Counted from the first letter of the stretch, positions 1 through 11,755 are shown. The stretch: 64,000 bases of DNA from Dactylorhiza incarnata (GCA_033032865.1 JAWHQI010000262.1:3603501-3667500); one strand, 5' to 3'. The notes: a model not told the origin generated them from the letters alone. A program made the numbers and translations.

Positions 1-1180
1 GAAATTTGAATTAATAGATAAATGTGAAATGAGTTTTCAAAAGCTAAAAGAATGTCCGGTATCAGCACCTATACTCATAATTCTAGATGATTCGGGAAAC
101 TTTCAAATTTATAGTGATGCATCATATCAAGGGCTTGGCTGTGTCTTAATGCAACATGGGAAAGTAATTGTTTATGCATCAAGACAATTGAAACCCAACG
201 AGAAGAATTATTTTGTTCATGATCTTGAACTAACTATAGTGGTCTTTTCTCTAAATATATGGCGAGATTATCTGTATGGAGACAAATGTCAGATATTCAG
301 ACCATCAAAGCTTAAAATACCTTGCTGACCAGAAGGAATTAAATATGCGCCAACGAAGATGTTTAGAGTTAATTAAAGATTATAATGTAGAGATTCTATA
401 TCATCCGGGAAAGGCGACCATACTTGCAGATGCTTTAAGGAGAAGAGCAAATTTATCTATGTTGCGTATAGAAGACCAAATTTGTCATTACTACTTGAAA
501 TGGAAAAATTACGAATAGATGTTACCGCTGCCAGAGGAAAAGCAATCTTATCACAACTTATAATTAATCCTGAATGGTGGAATGAAGTTCGTGTTGCACA
601 ACAAGAATGTTTGGATTGGGTCAGGATGATGGAAAATTTTGGGAAATGAGAATACCCAAAGCTATATGTAGATGAAAAGGGCCTTCTACGACATAATAGT
701 TGGATTGGCATCCCTAATAGTACAGACCTATGACAAAATTTATTACGAGAAGCACATCAATCACGATATTCCGTCCATCCAGGTACCACCAAAATGTTTC
801 ATGACTTAATCCATGTTTTGGTGGCCAGGCTTGAAGAAAGATGTGGCAGAATATGTATGTGTTTGACCAGTCAATAAATTATGGCAGAGCATTTGGAGGC
901 CAGGGGGTCTTCTACAACCATTAACAATTCCAAAATGGAAGTGGAAAGATGTTTCAATTGATTTAGTATTGGGCCTTCCAAGAACACCACAAAATCATGA
1001 TGTGATTTGGGTTATCGCCGATCGATTGACTAAGTCAGCACATTTTCTACCTATTAAAGTTAATGAATCAATATCTAAGTTGGCTCAAAAGTATATCAAA
1101 CATATTATAACACTACATGGAGTCCCAGCATCAATTATATCTAATTGTGATCCAAGATTCACCTCTCAATTTTAGAAAGC
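1..1180 (+). pseudogene. Ty3/gypsy pol remnant (RNase H to integrase core)
   Basis: Decayed polyprotein of a Ty3 retrotransposon, entering from the left edge. The first ~290 bases encode an RNase H domain ([18 protein letters not shown], then [19 protein letters not shown]). A frameshift near 290-300 moves the frame; [20 protein letters not shown] and YHPGKATILADALRR follow. Bases 520-960 hold a badly decayed integrase zinc-binding region with several stops. From 969 the integrase core reads GLPRTPQNHDVIWVIADRLT and ends at SNCDPRFTSQF, where the second catalytic Asp of the usual SDRDPRF motif appears changed to Asn. The frame stops at 1173-1175 and E0 LTR sequence begins at about 1181, so E0 probably inserted here. 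RT and gag lie off the window. Order and motifs fit a chromovirus-like Ty3 element; the clade is not certain. Confidence 0.85.
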
Positions 1181-1477
1181 TAATGAGTCCCAATTATATA
1201 CACTTTTATGGACTCATCCGGGCTAGTTTTCATTCTCTTATGCATCATTATCGAGCTATTATTGCATCTATTTCTCTTATGCTCATTCATGCGCACTTGC
1301 GTGCTTCATGCTCCTTTTAGGCCCGTTTTGGTGTACGTTTGCGCTCCACGTTATTTGGGGTAAGCACATGGTGCTCCCCAATCCTTTTTCTATGTTTGAT
1401 TGGTGATGGAGGTGTATTCCCAGCTGATTTGATGTGCTTGCAGGTGTTTGGATCATCTCCTTTTGCCCAGAATTCAT

Positions 1478-1800
1478 GAGTGTGTATATCGCACGGTCAT
1501 GTGTTTTCTTCAAGCACGGACGGCTGCGGTCGTGCGCCTTCATCTGGGAGAAAATCGGTGAGATAAGTTTGATCGTGCATTTTTACGCACGGGCGTATCG
1601 CCTATGCACGAAGGAAACGCACGATCGGCTGCTTTGCCTATATTCTAGCCAATCTGAATTTGTTCGTGTGTTTTTACGCACAGGCAGATTCGCCCATGCG
1701 TGAGTAAAACGCACGGGCGCTGCTACTTCTTCCTCAAGCCTGGTTTCACGTCAAATAACGCACGGGCAATGCACGGTCGTGCGTTCGCCCGTGCGTGACT
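1478..1800 (+). repeat. U3 array of GCACGGGCG-type words (E0)
   Basis: At least ten copies of words related to CGCACGGGCG and its complement CGCCCGTGCG alternate through the E0 U3, for example near 1492, 1516, 1581, 1617, 1674, 1697, 1711, 1759 and 1771-1796. Direct and complementary copies alternate, so neighbouring copies can pair into stems. The array stops about 20 bases before the TATA-like box. The words resemble the CACGCCCGTG words of E1 and E2. Confidence 0.7.
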
Positions 1801-1817
1801 AAAACTCTGCCCGTTTT

Positions 1818-1827
1818 GTATTTAAAG
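1818..1827 (+). promoter_or_regulatory. TATA-like box of E0 LTR
   Basis: GTATTTAAAG lies immediately downstream of the GC-rich word array and upstream of the presumed transcribed R/U5 part of the LTR. Its position fits an LTR core promoter. Predicted from sequence only. Confidence 0.5.
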
Positions 1828-2769
1828 CAGGAAATCTGCTGCAAGAGGGGAGACTCGCGGGAAAAGCTTCTAAAGCCCGCCATTTTCGCCCACTTTGCCA
1901 CTCCACCACCATTTTGACCAAGGAGGAGCTCTGGTGACCTTTGGCTTGCAAATCTACCGCCAAAGCTCCCTCCTTAGCCTCCTCCATCATCCTTGAGCTC
2001 AAGAAAGCCATAGACGGAGAACTTCCACAACATTTTAGGTATCGAACAAGAGCTACCTCAAGCAAGACCACGAAGAAGACGGGTAATAGTAGAGGAAGGT
2101 GATAGCTCCTCTGGACCCCGGACGCAACTGAAAACCGAGACGGATGAGGCCTGACAACCCTACAATTCCGGCCGAGAATCTTCAGCACAGTCTTCGAGCT
2201 TTGGTTGACAGTTTTCGCCTACGCTTGTTTCAGAGTTTCTCTTTATATTTATTTGAGATTATGGATGATGTTCATAAACCTTATGCTTTAATTATTATGA
2301 TTTCATGTTGTTGAGATCTTGTGTTGTTTATGAGGTTTGAGGAGCGCCGTAGTCCGCCATCCACTCCACCGCTCTTAGTACTCCGCACTAGCAATTGCTA
2401 GTTGCGTGTTTCGCGACGAGGTGCCTAGGACCCTCAACCGGCAGCCTTCTCGTCCACCCGCTCACCGAAGCACGGCATCGCGGCCTGCATCCCATCCCGA
2501 CAAGCGAAGCGGAGCTTTAGGCCTGCATTTTCTTTCTCCGTTGATAGCATAGGAAAACCACTTTCAAAACCCCCTTTTTTATTAAGTGTTTTAGAATCTT
2601 TATAAGAGTTTCCCAGTAGGCAAATCATACTACCCAACTTGCAGTCCTTTGAGAACGATATTCGGGGAGTCTATCCCTACTTTTATTACTTGACAACGAC
2701 CGGTGCACTACCATTGTACCGCATTTTGCGCTTGCTAATTAGTAGTGCTGAAATCGCGCGTCAAGTTTT

Positions 2770-2787
2770 TGGCGCCGTTGCCGGGGA
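2770..2787 (+). promoter_or_regulatory. Primer-binding site, tRNA-Asp (E0)
   Basis: TGGCGCCGTTGCCGGGGA is complementary to the 3' end of plant tRNA-Asp(GTC), the primer used by Athila-type elements. It follows the LTR after the spacer AGTTTT (2764-2769). It fixes the element's orientation and LTR end. Confidence 0.85.
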
Positions 2788-2918
2788 TTGCAAGCGGGTA
2801 TGATTCGTCCTTCGCAGGAATTAGTCTTTTACTTTTGTTTGTGTTCTCCTTTCTTGCTTGCCTTTCCTGCTATTATTTTTAATTTGTTCTTTACCATGCT
2901 ATTTTCTTTCTCTGTATC

Positions 2919-3302
2919 ATGTGCGCGCATTTGAACATCCGATGTCGTTGGTGTGGGGACACATCCTACGCTAGTGATAAGTGTCCCAAAGAGTATGGTG
3001 TTGTTCAGAAACCGTATGGAGCCCATAAATCTTTTGGCTCCTCTACTGCGCCTCCGTTGTCGCACTTTTACACGGTTGTTGCACCTTTGGTGACGGTGAA
3101 GTCGGTAAAGCGGTGTTTATTTTGCAAAAGTAGAGAGCATGCTTTGAAGGACTGTGCGGATTATCTTCGCCAATTGGCGGATGACGATGAGCCGGATATC
3201 CGGATCGTCCCATCCTCGAATTATGCGAATTTAGCTCCTTCCTCTGGTTACGTGTCCCTTCCACCTTCACTTCTTGAAGTCTCTGGAATCACGCCAAGTT
3301 GA
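2919..3302 (+). CDS. Small zinc-knuckle ORF of E0 (gag-like)
   Basis: A 127-codon ORF in the E0 leader, starting 132 bases after the PBS. It carries two knuckle-like motifs. CRWCGDTSYASDKC has CCHC spacing (C-x2-C-x4-x-x4-C) but Tyr in place of His. CLFCKSREHALKDC is a complete C-x2-C-x4-H-x4-C knuckle. Between them is a ~45-residue linker; the tail is acidic then Ser/Pro-rich. CCHC knuckles usually bind nucleic acid in retrotransposon Gag proteins. No capsid-like region is visible, so this could be a short separate leader protein or the remains of a longer gag. The ATG used is the first in frame. Confidence 0.5.
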   Translation: MCAHLNIRCRWCGDTSYASDKCPKEYGVVQKPYGAHKSFGSSTAPPLSHFYTVVAPLVTVKSVKRCLFCKSREHALKDCADYLRQLADDDEPDIRIVPSSNYANLAPSSGYVSLPPSLLEVSGITPS

Positions 3303-4557
3303 CATAATCATTTGACATTCACGACGGGATTTCAAAATCATAATCCTTTGGATTTTGTATGATGGGTTGTTGCACTGCGAATAATCATGCCAAGTTGACA
3401 TTCACGGATGTAATTTTTATACTAATAAGACTTATGAGTTGAGAGGACACCCATATGGAGGTCACACATCCTTCAGCCACTCTCAATCTATCTCAATTGT
3501 TGATGAATATAATGTGTGGTTTCCCCCGTGGTGAGCGCACAGACTATCGACACTATTCAACATTGAGGACTCTCGTTATTCTTGGTTCTTAATTAAAATG
3601 GGTGTACGTGAGTATTGTGTACGCACTGAGTTATCACTACAACATAGCCCTCTGGTCCTTAAAATTTGACATCGTCTGGGCATCGCTTATGGATTTGTGT
3701 CGCCACAAATGGAAGTAATCGCATGAAGGTCATCATATCTCAGAAGTTCAGCTTTATCATCGATTGAGTATCCTATTGTTAATGAGTCGCGGGTACTACT
3801 CATACAACCACACGAACATGTTACTAAAATAAGCAATAAATCGGAAATCGATACAATGATTCATGCTTTCGATATTCATGCAAGTCATTCAACAAAGGTA
3901 TGTCCTGAATTAATAAGTGCATTACATATATGAATCATGCATTCACAGGTACAATCGTAGATGCTGCGCAGAACATGTTTTATAAGTAAAATCTCAATTT
4001 CTTTGTGCTTACAAAGGTATATAGGTCGCGGTTAAACAAAGGCCAGTAGGGCTCATCGAATGTTGAAAACTTTGAATCTCAAAATTATGGGCAATTGATT
4101 GAAGAAAAAATTAAAACATTAGCTGGTACAGATATATTTCACGCGCTTTATGAACCCTTCCAAGTCTGAGGCATCAAAATATACTTGGCAATAATCATTC
4201 CAATAGGCGTTCGTTCGCCTTATTAAAGCATGAAGTTAATTCACTTATGATCATCATATCTCCGAGGCCTTCTTGATCAGTAATTGTAATACTGTGCGGT
4301 TAATCCTATTCGAGGAAAGATTATGTCCCTACTTACTATGCGCAGTCAATTCATGTTGTGTCCCAAGGACTTAAATTCTCTCTAAAGCAGTTTTGAATGG
4401 TTATCATTATGCGTCAAAGCTACAAAGTGCGACTATTAATATTATGCCCATGCTGTCATGTGTTGATACGGGATATTTCTAGGTGACCGCGAGTAATCTC
4501 GAGTTTTCTAGCAAGCTGCTTACATCATGTCAGCCAAATAGAATCCTAATGTGTCCA
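3303..4557. other. Unassigned stretch between E0 and S
   Basis: About 1.25 kb with no ORF above ~60 codons and no recognisable domain. It may be the decayed internal region of E0, but I could not match it to anything. No polypurine tract or LTR end is visible before S begins at 4558. Confidence 0.5.
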
Positions 4558-4634
4558 TGTTGGGGAAATGATTTATCTTAACCCCTATAATTGAACATAA
4601 ATTCTAAGTATGAAAAATTGGGCTAAGTAAATAT

Positions 4635-4875
4635 GCGTCGAATAGTATTCGACGCAACGTCGAAATATATTCGACGTCTCTCTCAGAATGAGTCGAAGCA
4701 ACTCTTAGAAGAATTCAACGCATTCTATGTCGACGTTACTCTGACTTCTAGTCGACGCATCTAGTGAAGTCGACGCACCTTAGTCGACGCTCCTTCCTTA
4801 TTCTCCTCTCAACGTTCAGTCAGGATGAATTCAACGCTTACGTCGAACAGTAATCGACGCACGTCGATATCTACA
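4635..4875 (+). repeat. CGTCGA/TCGACG palindrome array in S U3 (5' LTR)
   Basis: Repeated short inverted repeats. At 4635-4655 two perfect 10-nt arms (GCGTCGAATA and its complement) flank one base. At 4657-4677 arms ACGTCGAA/TTCGACGT flank five bases. Further half-sites GTCGACG, CGTCGA and TCGACGC follow to 4870. The copy in the 3' LTR is at about 13751-13988. Confidence 0.85.
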
Positions 4876-5143
4876 AGTAATTCAAAAACACGCCAGATCT
4901 CTTTCCTTCTTTCTGTAGATCTGATTTATATGGAATAATATTATTCTTTTATAGCCGTTCTGAATCAGTCTTTCCTTCTATTTGATTCTTGGCTTATTTA
5001 ATTCAGATTATTATAGATATTATTTGAAATCAGAATGAATTCTTTTCCTTCTACAGAAATATTAATTATGGAAACTCTTACCTCTTTCTAATTCTTTGTC
5101 TGCTAATTGATTATTCTCCTTTAGCATTATATTTCAAACAGAG

Positions 5144-5153
5144 CTATAAATAA
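5144..5153 (+). promoter_or_regulatory. TATA box, S 5' LTR
   Basis: CTATAAATAA, about 270 bases downstream of the palindrome array and 740 before the LTR end. The identical box is at 14261-14270 in the 3' LTR. Its position fits the copia LTR promoter. Confidence 0.6.
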
Positions 5154-5886
5154 GAAGGAGGTCGGCAAAGAATAACAACTAGTGATCCACTTCATCCATT
5201 TTCAAATAGATGAAGAGCTCCCAAGTGAAAAGAGAGAATTGAGATATAGTGCTGCAGAAAAGATCAAGCTTCCTTCTCCTTCTCATTCTGAAGTCATACT
5301 GCTGCAAACTCTGAAAGCTCTCACAAAAGAGAGAAAAGTTCACAATCTCCTTCTCACTATAGAAGAGAGATCATATTCACTATACTTGTGCTTCTAATCT
5401 TCTTTCTAGGAAGAAGATTCCCTCTCGCATATATTGTTTCTTGTTCTTCTACTTGTTCTACTTCTTCTTTTCTTTCTTACTTCATTTTCAAACTGTGTAA
5501 AAGAGTTTTTAGAATCTCTCTTCAAAAAATTCAGTTGTAGTGGTTCTAAGAGTCTCCTTATCAAAAGACTCAGTCTGGTTCTAAGAGTCTCCTTATCAAA
5601 AGACTTAGTGCAAGTTAGTGAATTCCTACCAAATTGGGTAGAAGAGTGCACTACCCAAAGTTTGGGGAACCACTATATTTTCTTGTGTTGTGCCGTGATT
5701 TTCTATTTGTTAATTTTCTTATTTGCTTGCTTAATTCTTGTTGGTGTGTGGGAAGTTTAAATCTGTTATTCTTACACATATATATATATATATATATATA
5801 TATTTGCACAAAGTATTTTTAATCTCTATTCACCCTCCCCCCCCCCCTCTAGAGAATTCTAGTGAGGATAACTGTGCACTTTCAAT

Positions 5887-5900
5887 TGGTATCAAAGCGA
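5887..5900 (+). promoter_or_regulatory. Primer-binding site, initiator tRNA-Met (S)
   Basis: TGGTATCAAAGCGA, two bases after the LTR end. It matches the copia PBS (TGGTATCAGAGC) with one G-to-A difference. Confidence 0.85.
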
Positions 5901-5973
5901 GGTTGATCTAAAAAGGTTAACTCCTTGATCAAAAAGGTCCTACCTCTTTTTTTTTTTACATATATATATATTT

Positions 5974-7500
5974 TTGAAAACTATATCTTTTCACATGGAA
6001 CAAATCAAAGATTATGCTTCCACCAGACCACCAATTTGCAACCTTGAAAAGTTTGCACTTTGGAAAACAAGAATTAAAATTTATCTAAACTCTATTGATG
6101 GAGAATTATTTGATGTTATCATGACAGGTCCTCCCAAGCCATTCAAGAAGGACTCAAGTGGAAAGGACACACAAACACTTGCTCCAAAGGCTGAATGGAC
6201 AGATGAAGAAAAGAAAGCTCAAGCATGTGATGCCAAGGCTATGAATATCTTAGTCTCAACTCTCTCAGATGAGATCTTCCAAAAGATTGCTGAATATGAG
6301 TCAGCTAAGGAAATATGGAAAGCTCTCAACAAAATGGTAGAAGGGAGTGCTGATGAGAGGAAGGATAAAAAGGCATTACTTATATCTCAATATGAAAACT
6401 TCCAGAAGAAGGAAAATGAAAGTGTTGTGGACATGTATGCCAGATTCAGCCTTATAATAAGTGAGCTAAAAACACTTGAGAAGGACATATCTCTCACTGA
6501 GATAAATGACAAATTGCTGACTTGCTTCCCTAGCTCTTGGGATTCAAGAATCTGGCCAATTAAAGACTCCAGAAGTCAAAAAGAAATCTCAACAGATGTC
6601 ATGTTGGGTAAATTAAGATCTTATGAACAGCTGCTGAAAATAAGAGCTGAGAAAGAAGAGAAAGAAAATGCTCCTTCACTCTCAAAAGAAAAGAGCATTG
6701 CTTTGAAGGCTACTGAAGGAGAACCCTCTACAAATGATGAAGAGCTGATCTGTCTACTGGCCAGAAGGTTCAAGAAGTGGATAAAAACAGAAGGATCCAA
6801 AAGGAGAGACCCAAGAACCAGGTATGACAAAACTCCTAATAAAGAGATTATTTGTTACTCTTGCAGGGAACCTAGACACATTGCACCTAAATGTCCTAAA
6901 TAGAACAGCAATAGGAAAGATCTGAAAAGAACAGATCTACAGAAGAAGAAGAAGAAAGAGAAAGGGTTCATTGCTCAATCATAGAGTGATTCAGAATCTG
7001 AAGGAAGTACCTCATCTGAAGATGATCAGAAAAAGGCTAAGCAAGAGGAAACCTGTCTGATGGCTACTGAAAAGCCTGAAGATACATGTCTGGTAAATAT
7101 ATTTGATGATTTCTCTTCCATTCATTTCAAAAATAGTTTCAAAGAACTCTGCTTAGATCTAGTCAAATTTGAAAAAGAAGTAAAGGAACTAAGAAATGAA
7201 CTAAACAATCTGAAACAAATAAATACACAACATAAAAAGTATAAGCTTAGTCTAGGACTTTCAGAGGAGCAACTAGATAAAATCAATACTGAAAATTAAG
7301 CACTAAGAAATGAGCTAGCAAAGGCAAAAGCCTTTGAAGACTATCTAAATGGCAGAAGTCAGAAGCTCAAGAATATCTCCAACAATCTCACTGATAGATT
7401 TAGACAACTAGAATATAAGACTGGCTTAGAACCCAAACCTCAATCACCAAGCAAATCTGTCTGGAAAAATCCCATTCACTTCTCTAGGGAAATCATTTGA
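5974..7500 (+). pseudogene. Copia Gag of S, with in-frame stops
   Basis: Capsid-like structural protein of the S particle. The open part (309 codons) starts with ATG in the leader and reads through a copia Gag domain: W at 'FALWKTRIKIYL', DAKAMNILVSTLSDEIFQKI, then KEIWKALNKMVEG. It ends with a full CCHC knuckle, CYSCREPRHIAPKC, and a TAG three codons later. The same frame continues after the TAG with an acidic Ser/Glu stretch and a coiled-coil-like segment (FEKEVKELRNELNNLKQ), broken by further stops near 6982, 7297 and 7498. Loss of frame only through stop codons suggests an originally longer Gag continuous with pol, as in SIRE elements. Confidence 0.88.
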
Positions 7501-7604
7501 CAGGAGAATGATCACAAGATAATCCAGAAACAACCACTGTTTTAAACAAAAATCTCACTATACATGAAGGAATCCTAGGTAAATATCCTCAGAAAAGAAA
7601 CAAG

Positions 7605-8090
7605 CTTGCATCGAATCATTATCGACGTACGTCGAACACTACTCAACGCAACTCAAATAATGCATCGATTTCTAATCAACGTAGACACCAAAATACGTCG
7701 ACTCCCAATCGACGCAATCTCTCCTATGCTTCGACTAGAAGTAACCACAGAATGAAGGAAGCGTCGACTTCCACTCGACGCAACTTTAAACATACGTCGA
7801 ATTCATATCGACGCAACCAATCTAACAGAAATGTCTCATCTTCCAAAAAGTCTTCTCAATCCATTTCCCTCTATTATGAACACTATTTCTGCAACATTAC
7901 TAAAGAAAACTGGTATGATAAGCCAATACCTCTAAAGGAGGAAGGATACTCTGAAAAACCCACTTATTCTTTTATTAAACCCTTCACTGTTGGGAGGAAT
8001 GGACCCCAGCTTAGGAGGGTCCAAACTAATGTTCAAAACCTTATGTGCAGATGTATCACATCTCCAGGCTGGTGTGGTACTTGGACAGTG
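7605..8090 (+). pseudogene. Gag-protease linker of S, basic and word-repeated
   Basis: Coding remnant in a different frame from gag. It encodes a basic Ser/Asn/Arg linker with a recurring TS-x-S-x-RRN pattern (STSTRRN, TSNSYRRN), followed by a degenerate second zinc-finger region (YYEHYFCNITKENW). The repeated peptides are the in-frame reading of CGTCGA/TCGACG DNA words that also fill this element's U3. A frameshift near 8045-8090 leads into the protease frame. Confidence 0.65.
7608..7818 (+). repeat. CGTCGA/TCGACG words inside S coding sequence
   Basis: About five word pairs with the U3 pattern: TCGAATC..ATCGACG near 7610-7630, CGTCGAAC..CAACGCA, CGTCGACT..ATCGACGC near 7695-7710, CGTCGACT..TCGACGC near 7764-7780, and CGTCGAATTCATATCGACGC at 7796-7815. 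Spacing between half-sites is about 8-9 bases, as in the LTR. Confidence 0.8.
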
Positions 8091-10255
8091 GATGCTCCAT
8101 GCACATGACAGGATACAAGAACCTGTTAATCAACTTTGAGGATAGACTTGGACCACCAGTAACTTTTGGAGATTCCAGCTGTGGCCAAACCAGTGGCTTT
8201 GGAGATTTCAAAGAAGGGAAAGTCACCTTCAAGAATGTGGCAGTAGTCAAAGGACTGAAGCACAATATGATAAGTATAAGTCAGATATGTGACAGCGGTA
8301 AGTATGAGGTAAAATTCACCACACTATTTTGCCATATTATTTATATCAAGACTGGTGCCATAGTACTTAATGGAATTAGAAAAGGAAAGGTATATGTAGT
8401 AGATTTTAGCTCCTCACCCACAGAAGTGTGTTTGTTCAACAATATTATTAATAAGAGTGAATTATGGCATAGGAGACTGGGTCATCTAAACCACAAAACC
8501 ATTAGTAAACTATCAAAGAATAACCTAGTCAGAGGCCTACCAAAGGGTAGATACTCTAAGGACTCTCCATGTAGACCTTGCCAACTAGGAAAACAGACCA
8601 AGTCATCCTTCAAACCAATTGGTAAGGATGACTCCCCTAAGATCCTCTACTTACTACACATGGATCTCTTTGGTCCCATATCCACTCAGAGCTTAGGTGG
8701 AAAATCTTATACCTTAGTTATTGTAGATGATTATTCCAGGTTTAGCTGGGTATTCTTTCTAAGGGCCAAGTCTGAAACCCATGAGATTCTCTCAAGATTC
8801 ATAAGACAGATTCAATCTGAGTTCAATACTCATGTTTCAATTATCAGGAGTGATCATGGAACTGAATTTGAAAATCAGTCAATTGGTAGTTTCTGTGAGG
8901 ATACAGGTATTAAACAAAGTTTTTCAGCCCCTAGAACTCCTCAACAAAATGGAGTTGCTGAAAGAAAGAATAGAACTTTAATTGAATCAGGAAGAACCTT
9001 ACTTGTAGAATCAGGATTACCAAAAACCTTCTGGGCTGAAGCAGTCAACACTGCAAACTATGTTCTAAATAGAAGTCTCATTCACAAAACTAAGGGAAAA
9101 ACTTCATATGAGCTCCTTAAGGGAAAAACACCCATTGTCAAATACTTTGAAATTTTTGGATGTGCTTGCTTTATTCTAAATAATGGGAAAGATCATCTTG
9201 CCAAGTTTGACAAAAAGTCTGATGATGGAATATTTCTAGGGTACTCATCATCTAGTAAAGCATACAGATGTTATAACAGGAGAACTCTCAAAATTGAAGA
9301 ATCTATGCACATTACATTTGATGAAACTAACATGTTGTTTAAGGGGGAGGAAACTTCCACTAGTTCTTTCCCACAGGAAAACAGCAGCATAGAAACTCAG
9401 CTTGAGCAGCTGGTTCTAGAGAAAATAGATAATGGAAAAGAAAACCAGCTAGAGGAATCAAGTGAGGAATCTGAACAAGAACATGAAGAAGATTCAGAAA
9501 AGAGCATTCAAAACCAACTCCCACAAGAGAACATGGTTCAGGGAGAACAGGTGGAGAATGATCCCATTGCTAATGAGGAAGAAGAACATCTGACAAGTCC
9601 AAGCAGGACAGGGGTCAATTTGAAAGATCATCCACAATCTCAAGTAATTGGAGACCCCAATATAGGAGTAAGAACAAGACACCAAGTCTCCAATGGGATG
9701 ATGCTCCAATGCTTCTTATCACAAGTTGAACCAAAGAAGTTTGAGGAAGCAAATTGTGATCCTCACTGGATTATGGACATGCAAGAAGAACTAGGCCAAT
9801 TTGAGAGAAACAAAGTGTGGAATTTAGTTGAAAGACCAAGAAACTACCCAGTGATTGGTACAAAGTGGGTGTACAGAAACAAACTAAATTCCATTGGAGT
9901 AATTGTCAGGAACAAGGCAAGACTTGTAGCACAAGGATATAGACAAGAAGAAGGAATAGACTACAACCAAACCTTTGCTCCAGTAGCCAGATTGGATGCA
10001 ATCAGGCTCTTTCTTGCCTATGCAGCTTTCATGAAGATGAAAGTCTATCAGATGGATGTCAAAAGTGCCTTTTTGAATGGTGACCTTCAGGAAGAGGTAT
10101 ATGTGGAGCAACCACCAGGTTTTGTAAATCCCTCCTCTCCTAACTTTGTTTATAGACTTAACAAAGCACTTTATGGTCTTAAGCAAGCACCTAGAGCCTG
10201 GTATGAAACTCTCTCCAACTTTCTTTTAAAAATTCTTTTGAAAGAGGAAAAGTAG
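8045..10255 (+). CDS. S Pol: protease, integrase, first part of RT
   Basis: 736-codon open segment. The retropepsin motif [10 protein letters not shown] is near residue 14. The integrase zinc-binding domain runs from [10 protein letters not shown] to CRPCQLGKQ. The integrase catalytic triad is Asp207 (HMDLFGP), Asp270 (RSDHGTEF) and Glu306 ([10 protein letters not shown]), giving the D-D-35-E spacing. An acidic linker (about 430-540) leads to RT starting at [10 protein letters not shown] and passing through [24 protein letters not shown] and [13 protein letters not shown] frameshift then gives LKEEK and a stop before the YVDD site. The first ATG is only the first in frame; the true protein was probably continuous with gag. 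Integrase residues look intact, but the frame break makes RT non-functional. Confidence 0.92.
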   Translation: MQMYHISRLVWYLDSGCSMHMTGYKNLLINFEDRLGPPVTFGDSSCGQTSGFGDFKEGKVTFKNVAVVKGLKHNMISISQICDSGKYEVKFTTLFCHIIYIKTGAIVLNGIRKGKVYVVDFSSSPTEVCLFNNIINKSELWHRRLGHLNHKTISKLSKNNLVRGLPKGRYSKDSPCRPCQLGKQTKSSFKPIGKDDSPKILYLLHMDLFGPISTQSLGGKSYTLVIVDDYSRFSWVFFLRAKSETHEILSRFIRQIQSEFNTHVSIIRSDHGTEFENQSIGSFCEDTGIKQSFSAPRTPQQNGVAERKNRTLIESGRTLLVESGLPKTFWAEAVNTANYVLNRSLIHKTKGKTSYELLKGKTPIVKYFEIFGCACFILNNGKDHLAKFDKKSDDGIFLGYSSSSKAYRCYNRRTLKIEESMHITFDETNMLFKGEETSTSSFPQENSSIETQLEQLVLEKIDNGKENQLEESSEESEQEHEEDSEKSIQNQLPQENMVQGEQVENDPIANEEEEHLTSPSRTGVNLKDHPQSQVIGDPNIGVRTRHQVSNGMMLQCFLSQVEPKKFEEANCDPHWIMDMQEELGQFERNKVWNLVERPRNYPVIGTKWVYRNKLNSIGVIVRNKARLVAQGYRQEEGIDYNQTFAPVARLDAIRLFLAYAAFMKMKVYQMDVKSAFLNGDLQEEVYVEQPPGFVNPSSPNFVYRLNKALYGLKQAPRAWYETLSNFLLKILLKEEK

Positions 10256-11255
10256 ATAAAACACTTTTTACTAGAACCCATAAAAATCAACTACTTCTTG
10301 TTCAAATCTATGTAGATGACATCATCTTTAGCTCAACTCATCCCAAACTTTATAAAAGATTTGCTAATCTAATGCAATCAAAATTTGAAATGAGTAGTAT
10401 GGGAGAACTCGCTTATTTCTTAGGACTACAAGTGAAACAAAGCAGTGACGGAATCTTTATCTCACAATCAAAATACACTAAAGAATTATTCAAAAAGTTT
10501 GGTATGGAATCAGCCTCCACTATGAAAACACCTATGGCAACTAATGCCATTATAGAAAAGGATGACAAGGGAAAATCAGTAGATCAAAAGACATATAGGG
10601 CCATCATAGGATCCCTTCTATATCTAAGAGCTAGTAGACCTGACATTATGTTTGCCACTTGCATATGTGCTAGATTTCAGGTTGAACCAAAAGAATCCCA
10701 TCTCACCTCTGTAAAAAGGATTCTTAGATACCTAAAGGAAACCCCTGAACTAGGTCTGTGGTACTCAGCAAAAACCAACTTTTAATTAATAGGTTTCTCA
10801 GATGCAGACTATGTTGGATGTAGGGTTGATAGAAAAAGTACATCTGGTACTTGCCAATTCCTAGGTGATAGGTTAATATCATGGTTTAGTAATAAACAAA
10901 CCTCAGTCTCAACCTCACAGCTGAAGCTGAATACATAGCTGCTGGGAGCTGTTGCTCACAAATCCTGTGGATGCAAAATCAGCTTCTTGACTACAAATTG
11001 GAGGTCAATAACTCTAAGATCTATTGTGATAGCTCTAGTGCTATATCCATAGCATCCAACCCAGTCCTTCATAGTAGAACCAAACATATAGAGATCAGAC
11101 ATCACTTTCTTAGAGACAATGTAGAAAAAGGTAAGATAACCTTAGAATATATTCCTACAGACAATCAAAGAGCAGACATCTTCACAAAACCCTTGGATGA
11201 AACTAAGCATAACTACTTCATCAACACCTTAGGAATGCTTGATGGAAGCCTGTAA
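10230..11255 (+). pseudogene. S Pol continuation: RT catalytic core and RNase H
   Basis: The rest of the polyprotein after the frameshift near 10240. RT catalytic motif YVDD is at 10309-10320 and is intact. SMGELAYFLGLQVKQ and RASRPDIMFATCICARF follow. A stop at 10783 interrupts the start of RNase H, which continues in frame as SDADYVGC and STSGTCQFLG. A second frameshift near 10920 restores AEAEYIAA and the C-terminal copia segment DSSSAISIASNPVLHSRTKH and DIFTKPL, ending at TAA 11253-11255. Together with 8045-10255 the order PR-IN-RT-RH is complete but split into at least three frames. Confidence 0.9.
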
Positions 11256-11262
11256 CCACCAT

Positions 11263-11707
11263 TGTTGGGGAAATCTAAAAGAAATCAGAAAATCTAAGAA
11301 AGTATTTGAAGATACGTCGAATACATATCGACGCGCCGTCGAGAAAAACTCGACGCGGGCATTGATTGCTTTCAGGCAAAGTTACATCGATCCCTTATCA
11401 ACGCACCGTCGACTTTATATCGACGCAAGTATATGAACATGTCGACAAAATGGCAGGTTGACATATCTCCACGGGCGTGGGCTCCATATCGATGCATACG
11501 TCGACATCAATGCCCATACGTCGACAACGATTCGTCGTAATGTCGACCTCTTGTCAAAATTAGAATCAAATCCTTACTTCCTATTTTGACGATTGGATTA
11601 CCTTATATACCTTGATTTCTGTTTCCTTTCTCGACGTTTCACCTTCTTTAAATAATACCTCTTATTTCATAACATATACTCTCCTCAACCGTCAAAACTT
11701 CGTCTTC

Positions 11708-11755
<48 letters not shown>

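Larger units (their letters stand above)
1181..2763 (+). repeat. LTR of Athila/Tat-type Ty3 element E0
   Basis: LTR of a + strand element. Its right end is set by the TCA followed by the six-base spacer AGTTTT and a tRNA-Asp PBS; E1 and E2 have the same spacer and PBS. The left end is set by similarity to 62948-63103, which begins TGATGAGTC; here the first bases read TAATGAGTCC, so the terminal TG may be mutated. About 1.58 kb. It contains GC-rich words in U3 (1478-1800), a TATA-like box at 1818, then a transcribed part. No second LTR is in the window, so no target duplication can be checked. The left boundary is accurate to a few bases only. Confidence 0.75.
4558..5884 (+). repeat. 5' LTR of S
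   Basis: Begins TGTTGGGGAAATG and ends GTGCACTTTCA, 1327 bp. U3 contains the CGTCGA/TCGACG palindrome array (4635-4875). TATA box at 5144. An (AT)n run lies near 5780-5802 and a C-run near 5835. The same sequence recurs as the 3' LTR. Confidence 0.92.

Noticed and set aside
2434..2637. Minus-strand ORFs in the E0 LTR (also 1799-2188)
   Set aside because: Antisense to the LTR, no domain, no conserved feature.
2769..2790. tRNA genes at the tRNA-matching sites (also 26340, 47842, 50438, 57210)
   Set aside because: Only the 12-18 bases complementary to tRNA 3' ends are present, at LTR borders; they are primer-binding sites.
5182..5397. ORF present in both LTRs of S (also 14299-14514), and the adjacent Leu-rich one (5434-5760, 14551-14877)
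   Set aside because: The first frame begins at GTG rather than ATG, it lies in the LTR transcribed part, and its duplication simply reflects the two LTRs.
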